Positions 23,563 through 34,292 of a stretch of DNA of 64,000 nucleotides are shown here, piece after piece (the stretch's first letter is position 1; every line of letters begins with the position of its first letter). The translations under genes were made by a program, and so were the position numbers. The stretch is from Porodaedalea pini (lineage: Eukaryota; Basidiomycota; Agaricomycetes; Hymenochaetales; Hymenochaetaceae). Below the pieces are notes generated by a model. That model searched no databases, was not told where the DNA came from, and worked only from the letters and a program-made list of their open reading frames with translations. The stretch is taken from contig NBAY01000001.1 in assembly GCA_002794775.1 (NCBI GenBank), positions 2,790,001 through 2,854,000 on the forward strand, in the 5' to 3' direction.

Positions 23563-25518
23563 GGCAAACAGCTACAGGTGCCCGGCTTGCTCGAGGGTGG
23601 CGGGGAGGAGAGCGATGAACAAGTTCGCCGCCGGATAAGTTTTTTGTGAGCTATACTTAAAGAGCGGAGGGAAGGAAGAAGGGTCATTCTCAAGGTATCA
23701 CATATCATCGTGGTGTGGGACGTGTTCGATTTGATCTAGCGGTTGCAGTAGTGAGTACCAACAAGAGATCGAAGGCAAGGCGGGCACGAACGGCACTACG
23801 GCAGGACAAATTTGAGCCCTTCGCGAGGGTCGGCCTTTTACATTTGAAAATAATGCGAGTGATGCGATATTCCTTGAAGCATTGGAAAAGAAGGTCGGGG
23901 CCATAAGTATTGAGCCTGAGAAGAATAAATTTCGACGAGAGTATGTCCACAACTGCGAAGGCCGGAGATGCGAAGCTCTTTTGCTGTTAATCCTGATATT
24001 CATAATAATAATGTATTTGAAACAAGACTTCATCGCTCGAGTTGCCACGCCGATGTCACCGAAAGCCCGTCTTCTACCCTATCCTCTTCTTGACGGAGCA
24101 TGGCCTTGTCAGCTTTCTTGCGAGCAACAGATTTATGAAGTACATACATACAGTACACACAAGTCAACAGACAGTAAAGAAAGTAGATTGACGTAATATA
24201 CGTATGACATAATCTTCTCGTGATTGGACGCAAAAAGGACTCGCGGCAAAACTGCCTCGTTGGCCTCGTCTCCCCCTTCGTCTCTCCTCTCACACTAAGT
24301 CACAGTCTGCATCTGCCCTAAACTTCTTCCATATCGTTTACCGCTCTTGCACAAACATCAACGTTTGACAAGGGAAGAACGATAAGAAGAGTGGATCTCT
24401 GACTAAAATGTGGATAAGATCGTGCTCGAAAAAAGTGGGAGAGGGCCATTAGGGGATGACGATGCATAGCTGCTATGAAAGAAAAACAGCGCAAGCACAT
24501 TCATCTCTGCAGCGAACGACTGACTCTGCGAAGGGCAGGAGAAAGGTTCGTAATTGGGTGCGTCAACCTCTTCATTTTGACACTTTTTCTCTCGAAGTTT
24601 CTTACTGTTGTCCAGTCTTCAGCGCGAATTGGCCTCCGCTTCGTTCGTCACTGCTTAAGTTACGCATCAGCTCCACGGCCCCCAGACATCCAATGCCGAC
24701 TGAACGCACCGCATTGCGAGCCTTGCCTGTAATTCAAACGAACAGACACAGCCTTTTGTCGTTCACTCAAGTGAATACTCAATAGCAGCCATCCTTGACT
24801 GTCTCTTTTTTCAAGGCGCAGGTCTTGCTTCAACTTTACTTTCGACGTCGGGATATCCAGCTTTTCGTTTGCTTTTGCTATCTCGTCCGTGTCTCTGATC
24901 TCGCCTATCGCATGGCTACCATGTCTCATCAATGCAACTCGCAATACAACTTGCAACTTACTCGACATCACCCCCGGCCCGTTTCTGTTCTACCCCATCG
25001 CCTGACTTTTATCGCAACGTCCGCTTGCTACGCGCAAGGACGGCGGTAGCGGCACGCGTCGCGGGAATGCAACTCCTGACCATTGATGGAGATCTCAGCT
25101 GCGATGTTGCCCGGCAACCTGGTGATGTGAGACTACGATAACCTGTGCAATACGGCTCTTGTGTCAGCGGAGAATGGAGATTGGCATGCCAGCGTGTCAC
25201 CCTTGCGGCGAATCTTTCGTGCGTGTAGTCAAAAAAACCTAGTATGTTATCGTCCTCTGAATGTCGCTGATTCGGACTTATGTTGGTAATTTGTGTTGAT
25301 CCAGAGTCTTCTCAACTTTTAGGATTGTCTTCCTGCATTTTTCCGGGGTTTCTTATGCAGGCTTTGTGAGAGTCGTGAGATAGTGTGCCCATATTTGGAA
25401 GTATATGATTAGGTAACAATCATCAAATCTACCCTCCCTGCCGCCCTGTCGTTGTCGTTCTCATCGTTCACGACCGCCGCTGCTGTTGAGCAAGACGCAC
25501 TGGAAAACATCTACGACA
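23563..25518. other. Intergenic region between divergent genes
   Basis: Contains the promoters of the membrane protein gene (left) and the metalloreductase (right). The only structure I could support is the 57-base element at 24204-24260, shared with 30102-30158. Other open stretches have no recognisable features. Confidence 0.5.
24204..24260 (-). repeat. 57-base dispersed element, copy A
   Basis: Read on the minus strand it begins ACGAGGCAGTTTTGCCGCGA and ends ATTATGTCAT. Copy B at 30102-30158 on the plus strand has the same length, begins with the same 20 bases, and differs at only a few positions. Copy A lies about 640 bases upstream of the intact membrane protein gene; copy B lies about 380 bases upstream of its broken copy. 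Confidence 0.8.
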
Positions 25519-27615
25519 ATGTCCGACGACGCACCCGCTATTCCAACTGAGTTCCAAATCTACAAGTACGCCCTCTCATCTGGCTGTCATTCACCCACTC
25601 CTAACATGTTTTGCGCAGCTCGTACGAAGTAGACCCAACCTATCAACGCAAGTTCAGCATTGCTTGGGCATCCGTAGCCGCTTTCTTTGTCCTAGCGGCA
25701 CTTCCGAGTTTCGTTTGGTCAGTACGAACTGGGCGTGTGCGCGATACGCTGATTGGTGTGCGTGAGAACCTCAATGCGTACGAACCGGTCAGAGTGGAGA
25801 AGGAGAAGGCTCTGCCGCAGACGGGGAAGAAGAAATTTGGGAAAGTGTTTGGTGTGCTATCGGCATTGAAGGCGTCTGCGATGTGGACAGTACCGCTCAT
25901 TGGCCTTGATTTTGGACATCGTGAGATTGCTTTCTGTCCTTTTATCGTATACATCTCTGACGCTCATTCAGTAACTCTCATCGTTGCCTACTACGTCCTT
26001 ATCATCCTTTGCATCACCCTTAATTCCGAGCTCATTGACAACCCGAATCGAGCCGGTTTTTTGGCCATTGCTCAACTACCACCTGTTTTCCTCTTCGCAA
26101 CCAAGAACTCACCTCTTGCCATCCTCCTCTCCTCTGGCTATGAGAAACTCAATGTCCTGCATCGCTGGTGCTCCCGTGGCACCGTTCTTGCTGCGGCTGT
26201 GCATGGCTCGCTCTGGATTCGGAATCACCGCCAATATGGTCTACAAATCCTCGGCGCGCAAAAGGAAACGTCGGGCGTTGCGGCTTTCGCACTTCTCTGT
26301 GTCCTTGCTCTCAGTTCGGTGCGACCCGTGCGTGCACAGGTATATCAGATATTTCGTTTGATACAGTGAGTGCGACTTTTAGGGGCTGCAAATGGTTAAT
26401 ACTGACTGTATTGGTAGCTTTCTCGTGGTTCCCGCGTTCGTCACAACGCTGTGCTATCACACGCTGTACGCGGCGCCATATATCTACCCTCCGCTTGCAT
26501 TCTATGGATTCGACCTTCTTCTCCGTCTTCTCCGTTTCCGCGTTAAAGATGCCACGCTTGTCGCACCTGACTCGCAAATGACAATTGTCCGCGTGCACGA
26601 TTGTACGTCGGGCTGGGCTGTTGGCCAGCACATCCGCTTGCGTATCTTCATTTCGAATCGCATGTTTGAGAGTCACCCGCTTACGATAATGACCGCGCCA
26701 CGCGCGACAACGTGTCTTGGCGACCTCGGCATGGACCAGGAGCTAGTACTGGGAGCGAGAGTGAGGGGTGACTGGAGTCGTGCACTTAATGCGTATGCGC
26801 GTGAGAACAATGTTCCACTCGTAACCTTGGATGTTGAAGGAGACAAGCTCGGGTCGTCGCAGCCATCGGCCGTTGCGATCTCCTCCGAGATCATCATTGA
26901 GAATGAGCAGGACGGAGAACGTTTAAACCTCGCAAATCTGTCCCCTCCTTCGAAGACCGGAAACGTGAAGGAGACGATCGTGCCCGAATCTTGCGACTGG
27001 TCTCCGGCAGGAGGCGGGGCGCCTGTGCAGGTGATGCTTGACGGTCCTTACGGCGGGTGTGCGCTCGACCTTGGCACATCCGAGTGTGTGCTCCTTCTCG
27101 CTGGCGGGTCGGGCGTGACCTTCATTCTTGGGCTTCTTGATGACCTCGTTGGACGTTGTCTTAGGCTCGGTCGTCGCAGCGGAGAAGTGACACGACGGGT
27201 CGATTTCGCCTGGTGCATCCGTTCATTTGGTGCGCTGCGCTGGGTCACACCGCTTCTCACTGCCATCGCCTTGCGCGCGGCTGCCCCCGAATCAACACTT
27301 GATTTGCGCATTAGCGTCTACGTCACTTGCTTATGTAGGCCTGAGGAAGTTCCACCGATCCCGAACTGCGACGTGCTGGTAGAAAGACCGAGCGTGCGGA
27401 AGCTGGTTGACGCCCTTGTCTCGCCTTGCGAAGCATCCTGTGACGCCGAGAAGTCGCAGCACAAACTGAAAGGAAGCGCGGATTGGGCGAGTTTGGCTGT
27501 CTGCGCTGCGGGACCAGAGAGTCTGACGGGCGAGGCGAAGAATGCTGCTGCGCGCCTTGCACTTCGGAGTCCGACCCGCCGGGTGGAGTGCCATACTGAA
27601 GCGTATTTCTTATGA
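25519..27615 (+). CDS. Ferric/cupric reductase, FRE family
   Basis: Plasma-membrane metalloreductase passing electrons from NADPH through FAD and two hemes to external Fe(III) or Cu(II). Exons 25519-25565, 25619-25920, 25972-26365 and 26418-27615 join in phase to 646 residues, a normal family length. The N-terminal half is multi-pass and contains the heme-ligand region LNVLHRWCSRGTVLAAAVHG with paired His residues. The FAD segment is marked by HPLTIM, preceded by VGQHIRLRI. The NAD(P) segment is marked by LDGPYGG, LLLAGGSGVTFILGLLDDL and the C-terminal CAAGPESLTGEAKNA. The start ATG is followed by a short polar outer N-terminus (MSDDAPAIPTEF). It is convergent with a Ctr copper transporter 400 bases away, which points to a role in copper or iron acquisition. 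No lesion seen. Metal preference cannot be read from the sequence. Confidence 0.93.
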
Positions 27616-28015
27616 TGGCTTTGTGATATATGAGCTCTAATGTTCTCGATGGATTCAATTACTTTTTGTGATGATTGTTATGCTTGATGCTGTCAATTGA
27701 ATGTGTATTTTCCGACCTAAGGTACTTGTACGAAGCGCCAATTTCGTCTGTGTGCGGTGGGAAGATGTATGCATTCCAAAATTGCAGACGGCACTACTGA
27801 CAAGGAGAATGGTTTCTTCGTTTGGGCTGTCGTCGTCTGCAGCGGACTGGGTTCGCTCAGTGGCAAGATCGCGCGTCACTTTCGACGGAAAACCTTTAGC
27901 TGACCGTTTACAATTTTGTTATAATCGTTTATACTAATAACATTCCATTTATATCCGGTGCAAGTCCATGAAATCCGAGTGTACATCAGGAGAATGTAGT
28001 AGACGTAAAGAGTCA
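27616..28015. other. Short gap between convergent genes
   Basis: The 3' flanks of the metalloreductase and Ctr genes. It contains no supported gene and presumably holds both polyadenylation regions. Confidence 0.6.
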
Positions 28016-28863
28016 TTAATAGAGGTGAGCTTGCGCGTTGTACCGCCCGAACAGCGTTTCACCCAGACCCAGGCCGACGACAATCGAGATGATGAAAGCG
28101 ACTTGGTACGTCCTAAAAGTACGCTTGATAAGAACCTAATAGTGCAAAACGAACACAGAAAGGTCTCACATAACGATAAGCATGAATGCGAACTCGATTG
28201 CAGACTGTGCAGCATGCAGAAACCCACGCGGGATGTCGTGCGCTGGCACGAACGGCATCGAAACACGTAGAGGCAACGGCAGCGGCTTCTCAGCCCCTCC
28301 ATTCTCTAAAGAGAGTACCCTGGCGTCCGCAGCCGGTGCACCGGATTTATCTTTCGAGAGCGAAAATGCGGACGATGCGGATCTGCGAGTGTCAAAGGGC
28401 GGACGCGGCTGACGGGTGTTGACCTTGTTCGCAAGTATAAGCTGCGCCCTACGCATAGAACGCACAGTTCGTCCTTCAGCACATCAACGTAACGGGAGAC
28501 TATGCCGCTTACTGTTTGCGCCAGTGCACTTCCATCAGCCCACGGCACGCCGCTAGCCACCGGTCGAACAATGCAAGGAGGAAAAGTCCAATGCAAGCAC
28601 CGACGATCGTACCTGCGCTGCGCGGCACCCAACCCTGAAACCAGACCACGTCGCCAGGAGTGAAGTGAAGGTAGGAAAGCATATTGCCGGAAGCGAGGCT
28701 CCTGTACATATACTGAGTCGGTCGACTGGTTAGGGATAAGCAAGGGAGAGAAAACGTACATGGCTCCGTCCATGCTCATGTCCATTCCATTGCTATCTGC
28801 AACGACTCGCTGCAGCGGCTCCGACAATAGCACCAGCAAACTCAACAGGGGGTATTTAATCAT
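28016..28863 (-). CDS. Ctr-type high-affinity copper transporter
   Basis: Trimeric Cu(I) importer. I chose ATG 28863 (MIKYPLLSLLVLLSEPLQ); the codons just upstream contain no ATG. The signal-like N-terminus is followed by the Met-rich Cu(I)-binding motif MDMSMDGAM. After an intron comes YLHFTPGDVVWFQGWVPRS, then TM1 TIVGACIGLFLLALFDRWLA. The loop is Ser/Pro/Arg-rich. TM2 (AAQSAIEFAFMLIVM) carries the MxxxM copper-gate motif, and TM3 (QVAFIISIVVGLGLGETLFG) carries the GxxxG-type packing motif. The protein ends GRYNAQAHLY at a stop at 28016-28018. All Ctr hallmarks are present, so it looks functional. Being convergent with the FRE-type reductase at 25.5-27.6 kb supports reduction-coupled copper uptake. 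Confidence 0.92.
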
Positions 28864-30539
28864 AGTCACTGATGATGGAACTTTGCGAATGGGTGCTGAC
28901 TTAAGACGTTGAGCTGCGTTGTGCAGTGTCCACAGTCCGTTGTCGTCAAGATCAGGTCAAGCTCGTGGGACTATGTTAGATAATGCCGAAGTTTCCCGAT
29001 TCGTACAGACCAAGTATGGACATAATTTTCGCACGCCACTTTTAAAAGGACTTTGCCTATAGCTGTGGAAGAAGTGTAGCTGTGCGGCCAGGTAACCTTA
29101 AGCACAGTAGACAGAGGCCCCATACATATGACTATTGAGAAAGCTGACTTGCTGCGTACAGGATGGAATGCACCAATAGCAACAAGATGTATCCAGTCTG
29201 CGTGCTTGTGCGCCAGGAGGAAGCCCCATCTTCCAGTGCAACGGACCTTTAGAAGAGCCGAAATTCGTTCAACACCGTGCGCTGATGGACAGGCGCACAA
29301 CAGGAACCTGCGAGCGAGACGATCACCTGCAGAAGCGCGTTCCTATAATGTGCAATTGTATGCTACCAACGAGTGTTGACAGCGCAGCACGAGTAGGGCA
29401 CTTCTGTATGGAAAACGGAAGGGAAAAACAGAAGAAAGAGACCACGTTAAGATATTGCGATAGCAATCCAATATGGCAAATTTCAGTAGCATGACGATAA
29501 ACGAAGGCGATAGGTGAATGAGCACGACGGGAAACTTGATAGTGAGCTCATTGACAAGCATCTTGCAGAATAGTGACGATTATTGAGGTGACGAGACAGA
29601 AAGCCTGGCGAAGCCTAGCTCTGGAAGCGTGCTGCTTTGGCTCCGTTGCCAGCCCTATCTTCAAGGCAACAAGCCTTGAGATGTATACTGCAGCACTGAA
29701 GAAGACTGGGTCAGGAACATGGTGGCACTAGAGTAAAAAGGTAAAAGACGAAGAGAAACTTGAAGCGAAAGGATCAGGTGAAGGCCGATTTCGCACTAAA
29801 GCAGAGGGTGTCTCAGATGAAGATGAAAACAGCGATATAAAAATGGACAAGCACCTGACAACGGGCTCTGGAGAGGTCTCTCCTCCACCCGAAATCCTTA
29901 TGCATCCGTTACACCACCATATGTGAGGGAAATAGCGTGAGTCCTGCACCATCCACGTTTCCTCGTTCCCGTTCTTCAGTTCCATACCAGCGTAGCCTAT
30001 GAAGATGATCAAAGGACAGTTCTTATCTTCGATGAGTTCGTTGACACAGCGAGCAGAGAAGTAAGAGGATAGAAGGAGAATGAGCACTGTGAGAGAGGGT
30101 GACGAGGCAGTTTTGCCGCGAGTCCTTTTTGCGCCCAATCACACATGAATTATGTCATTACTCACACGCACTTGCTCTTCGCCGGAAACTTGAACCTCCC
30201 AACCTTTCATTGAGTCAAGAAAATTTTCATATTTCGCACATGTTCCAAAACACCTTCAAGAGGCATTGTATACTAAGTTTACTTGAATGCAGGAATTGTT
30301 ACTCAACAAATTCGGCAAGATTTCAATGCCCAGTACTACATAGTCAGCACTTGCAGAAACACGGTTTCAAACACTTAAGTTATCTGCGAATTCAGAAGTC
30401 GACGCTGACATTACTTCCTAGCTCGCCTTGCGAACGAAGTGTATATCAACTGCCCTGGACTGACTATTGTGGCATCCCAAAATATATTTCCTGCGATCCG
30501 TTCCGGTGTACGTCGTTCATTGGCACAAACGACTTTTGA
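28864..30539. other. Intergenic region
   Basis: Contains the Ctr promoter (left side) and copy B of the 57-base element at 30102-30158. A 136-codon open stretch on the minus strand (29728-30138) begins inside the 57-base element, has no recognised domain and is not called. Weak resemblance to the outer domain of the 21.4-23.6 kb membrane protein may begin as early as 30430. Confidence 0.45.
30102..30158 (+). repeat. 57-base dispersed element, copy B
   Basis: Plus-strand partner of 24204-24260: same length, same first 20 bases, same TTATGTCAT end, with a few substitutions in the last third. Orientation relative to the adjacent membrane-protein copy is the same as in copy A. Confidence 0.8.
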
Positions 30540-31144
30540 GATGATCTTACTCTGACGGTAATTCTGCAGGATGGACAGCTTTTCACGAGCGAAGGAAAAG
30601 TAAGCGGTATCAGAAACATAGTCTGGATGAGGCGTTTCGGATGCTTGGACGCGGTCTCGATGGTATCCCATGGGACACAGTCGGGGCTAACGGCACTGGC
30701 CTGAATTCGACGTCCGGCCTCAGCCAAATCACAGTGAACTTAGCTCTCCAGTCACAGAACTCGTATACCAGAGTGACACTCCCTCTTTCCCCATTACCAG
30801 TTTACGATATCACCGCAACCCTTCTGAGATACACTCAAATGGCAGGCGCAAATGCGTATCTCGACGGTACGGTGGGGGAGCATCGAAGTCCCTGTGCGCA
30901 GTCTTTCAAACAGGTGGAACGCCTCGTCTGCGGCTTGCAAGCGTTGTGCTTGTTATCATCATCGCAGTCCTCTTGAGTGTGCTGATCATGATGAAAGGAT
31001 TAGGGAAGAGCGCATTGATTCCTTTGACACTAGCGACAGTGACGGCGGCTCTGGAATCGGACAAGGCACAAACACTTCGAGGCTCACCATCGAAGGGAAC
31101 CCTTTGACGAGAACATGCCATATTCGAAGCGCTTCACTGCATAG
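30540..31144 (+). pseudogene. Broken partial copy of the 21.4-23.6 kb membrane protein gene
   Basis: Translation pieces match the C-terminal third of the intact gene at 21425-23562. Examples are LQDGQLF for LQDRLLL, RMLGRGLDGIPWDTV for RMLGRSLNGMPWDTV, GLSQITVNLALQ for GLSQLAVNFALQ, AGANAYLDGTVG for AGANAYLDGSVG, LIPLTLATVTAALESDK for LVPLTLASVAAALESEK, and EPFDENMPYSKRFTA for the tail. The pieces lie in different frames, so at least three frameshifts are needed (near 30628, between 30870 and 30940, and near 31100). The N-terminal two thirds, including the first helices, are missing. Orientation is inverted relative to the intact gene, with the reductase-Ctr pair between them. It is non-functional. 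Confidence 0.85.
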
Positions 31145-31390
31145 TAGAAATAACTACTGCGCTGTCTCTCGTTCATCGATCGTCTTTCCACCCGAACCTT
31201 GTAGTTATGGTAGCCTGCGGTCGCCTTGAGGCCCAATTCTTACATACAGATTCCATTCGGACCCGACATATATACAAAAATATAAGGGACATTCGTTAGC
31301 GATATAAGAACTACGGGCTCTTAACAGAAAGGCGGCTCTCCTATACATATACGCGCAGTGATAATGTAAATATACGTTTAAGCTTGCCCT

Positions 31391-33810
31391 TCATTCGTTT
31401 ACCTCATGTATTCGGACCCACAACCCTCTCTGTAGAGCAAAACATTAATATTGTGTGTTAGCCGACCCTATGGCTTGAAGGAAGTCGACAGGACTCACAT
31501 GAGAATACATCGTGAGATGTACCTTCGGGAAGATGTGCTCGATAGACTGACGTCCAGGGACTTCCTTCCACTCCGGAGGCGGCCGCGAGTCAGGAGGCTG
31601 CGCAGATGAATCGAGCTCGAAGGCGTCGAATGATTGCAGCAGGCGTATGAGCATTAATGATGTCTCATTGTATGCGAACTGTAAAAGAGAATTGAGCAAA
31701 GGAATGAACTCAGTAGGAGACTAATGATCGTACCTGCTGCCCGAGACAGATACACGGTCCAGCGTTAAATGGTAGGAAGATGAACGGGTTCGAAGTGAGA
31801 TACTTGTTGAGCCGCTCGTCAAGGAATCTATCTGGGTCAAACTCCATAGCGAACAAAGAGGAGACTAATTCTAACCACGATATATTCATAGTGAGTAAAT
31901 GCTTACCATCTGGTCCCCAAAGATCTGTTCGACGGTGCATCATGAATACCGAATATCCAACGCTTTATTGTAGACAATAAGTACAGTGCTCCACGCATTT
32001 AGATCGGTCACTTACCTCGTGCGCGGCGGAACATACCAAGGCTTTCCTCCTGGAGTCGGATTTGAGAAGGTCGTCGGATTGATAGACAGCCTCATGTTGA
32101 ATGGCCTATATCATATATTGTTTAGCATAGGAATCACGCAGAAATATGTAACAGTCTTACACAGGAGGATACAGACGAAGCGTCTCTGATCGGTAGGACG
32201 AAATGAGAACAGGAGGACTTCCGACTTCAAAACAACACGTACCGTTTATCACGGCGCGCAAGTACTTCATTGCACGAATATCGTCATACGTAGGTCTGCG
32301 AGTTGGACCCACGATTTCCAAGATCTCAGCACGAAGACGCTTGAGGACCTCAGGATGCATTGACAGTAGGTAAATTATGAATGTGAGCGTTGCGGCAGTC
32401 TGCGAATGCCAGTTTCATTCAGTCAGTTCTGACTAGGTGATCGTAAAAGTCAGCGTACAGTATCACGTCCAGCGGCGGTGATATTCAGAATTTCATCCTT
32501 TAGGATGGCTTGGTCTGTGCACTGAAGATGAGAAAATTAGATTTATCAATGCATGTAGATACACACCATCAGTCAGCTTGACAAGATGGTCCAGAAGAGT
32601 TTCGTCGTCATCTATCTCGTCAATTGTGGCTGGGCTCGGTTTGACAGGAGAGATTCCGCCTGCTACTTCCTTTGCATGCTGCTTCTGGAGAGCCTCGTCA
32701 ATAATAGGATCCAAGAAGGCGCGAACAATCTTCATGGGTTCCGCACTCCTATCGCGCAAGATCTCGAACAGAGGCCAGACGGGCCCCGCTTGTAGCCGTT
32801 TGAATATGGCGATTTGTGCAACCGAGAAAGCTTGCGCGAACTCCTCTGTCGCATGCTCTTTCGCATCCACCTGTTCATGCTGTGCATTGTGGGGATGCGG
32901 AAGTCCTGCGTGAAGCGAGTGCACGCAACGCCCAAAGAGGAACTCTGTCGCACTATCGAGTGTAAATCGCGCGACGAGGTCCTGGATATCCAGTGCATAA
33001 CCCACGCGAAAACGCTGGGACATGCGTGCGATTGCCTCGTCTGCATGACGCGCGAAAATATCAAAGTCACTGATACGTTCACGACTGAAGAAGGGCGCGT
33101 CATGGAACGGTGAAATTTCCACATTTCTCCGTCGGAATTGAATACGCCTACACCAAGAACGGGGTACATGGTGTTGATGAAGTTATTTCCTGGCAAGGAC
33201 TTTAACGGTAGAAAGCCCCAAGGCCGGTGGGGTTGTCAAGTACCTTTTTCAAAGTTGTTAAACTCTGTCGCCAATATTTGCTGCAATTACATATATCAGT
33301 TTAAACGCCAAAGGGCCGAATTGTATGCAATTACCCTGATATGGTCCGGTTCGATCGTGAAGAGACCATCGCCCCAAAGAAAGCGTAGGCAGAAAATGTT
33401 CCCTAGCCTCTCAGTGATTGGCCAGAACATTTCGGCTGCAGAATATAAACCAAAATTTTATACTTAGCCAAGCATCAGAGGAACCAGCACTCACCAACAT
33501 ATCCTTCCTAGAACGACTTGATATGTTTCTGTAAGACGTCGACGTTCCCCGGCCATTTGCCGCGAGCCACAGGGATCTGAGCCGCTCCCAGTCGAGCCGC
33601 ATCACGCCGTTTCTTCCAGCTCTGCCAAAGAACCGTTAAAACAAAATAAAACGGCTCGACGGTGAGAATCATGGTCCACTTTAATAGAGGTGGGATTGAG
33701 ATATCGGACACGCCTTGCAGTATGTAGAAGAAGCCATACAAGCCGACGATGGGCAGTAAAATGGTAGAGAGCGTGCTTGAAAGGAAGAGCACACCGGGTG
33801 TAGACATCAT
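31391..33810 (-). pseudogene. CYP63-like cytochrome P450, broken tandem copy
   Basis: Close relative of the gene at 34293-36706, with the same exon layout. It has [104 protein letters not shown] and the tail RGLWVRIHEV. Three differences from the intact copy suggest loss of function. First, a G run at about 33093-33095 has three G where the other copy has four, shifting the frame between SMTRP and FFSRERIS. Second, the heme loop reads [10 protein letters not shown]; the family Arg that contacts a heme propionate is Cys (CGT to TGT). Third, the acceptor before [10 protein letters not shown] reads TTCG where the other copy has TTAG. The 57-base intron could be retained in frame. Ancestral role: membrane-bound P450 monooxygenase. 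A sequencing error could explain the first lesion but not all three. Confidence 0.8.
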
Positions 33811-34292
33811 GATCTTTAAAGATTATGGCTTTGACCTTTTGACTCTCTGTTAAATACTATGTAGGACAATTGGTTCCCTGCCTGGCGGTGGTAGCTCGTA
33901 CGAAGTCACAAGGTTGGTCTGCGGCAAAACATTACTGCCGGTAGCAAGGCCAAAGCCACATGATTTATCTCTCTACTCAAAACATGGAATAAATCATTAC
34001 TCACCCCAAACCTGATGAATACTCTTTCAAAAATTTGCTACACTCGTAATTTGTCTTCTAATTTCAGTATATGGCACAGGATAGAAAAAACTGTGAAGCA
34101 GGAAAATCAGAAACGTGGAAATAGGTGTCAATCTATGCATAATCTTCCCTGATTTTTTTCCCCTGGGCTTCAATTATGTAGCTAGGACTGTGGAATCTGC
34201 TCTTGAACAAAGCTGAGAGTATATATACTACTAATACAGACAGACAAACAGGCGCGCAGTTATGCGGCGAGATCGCTTTTACATCTTATCCT
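33811..34292. other. Spacer between tandem P450 genes
   Basis: Contains the upstream region of the broken copy and the 3' flank of the intact copy. No gene or repeat seen. Confidence 0.55.

Noticed and set aside
29728..30138. 136-codon open stretch on the minus strand
   Set aside because: Begins within the 57-base repeat, has low-complexity Ser/Phe ends and no recognised domain.
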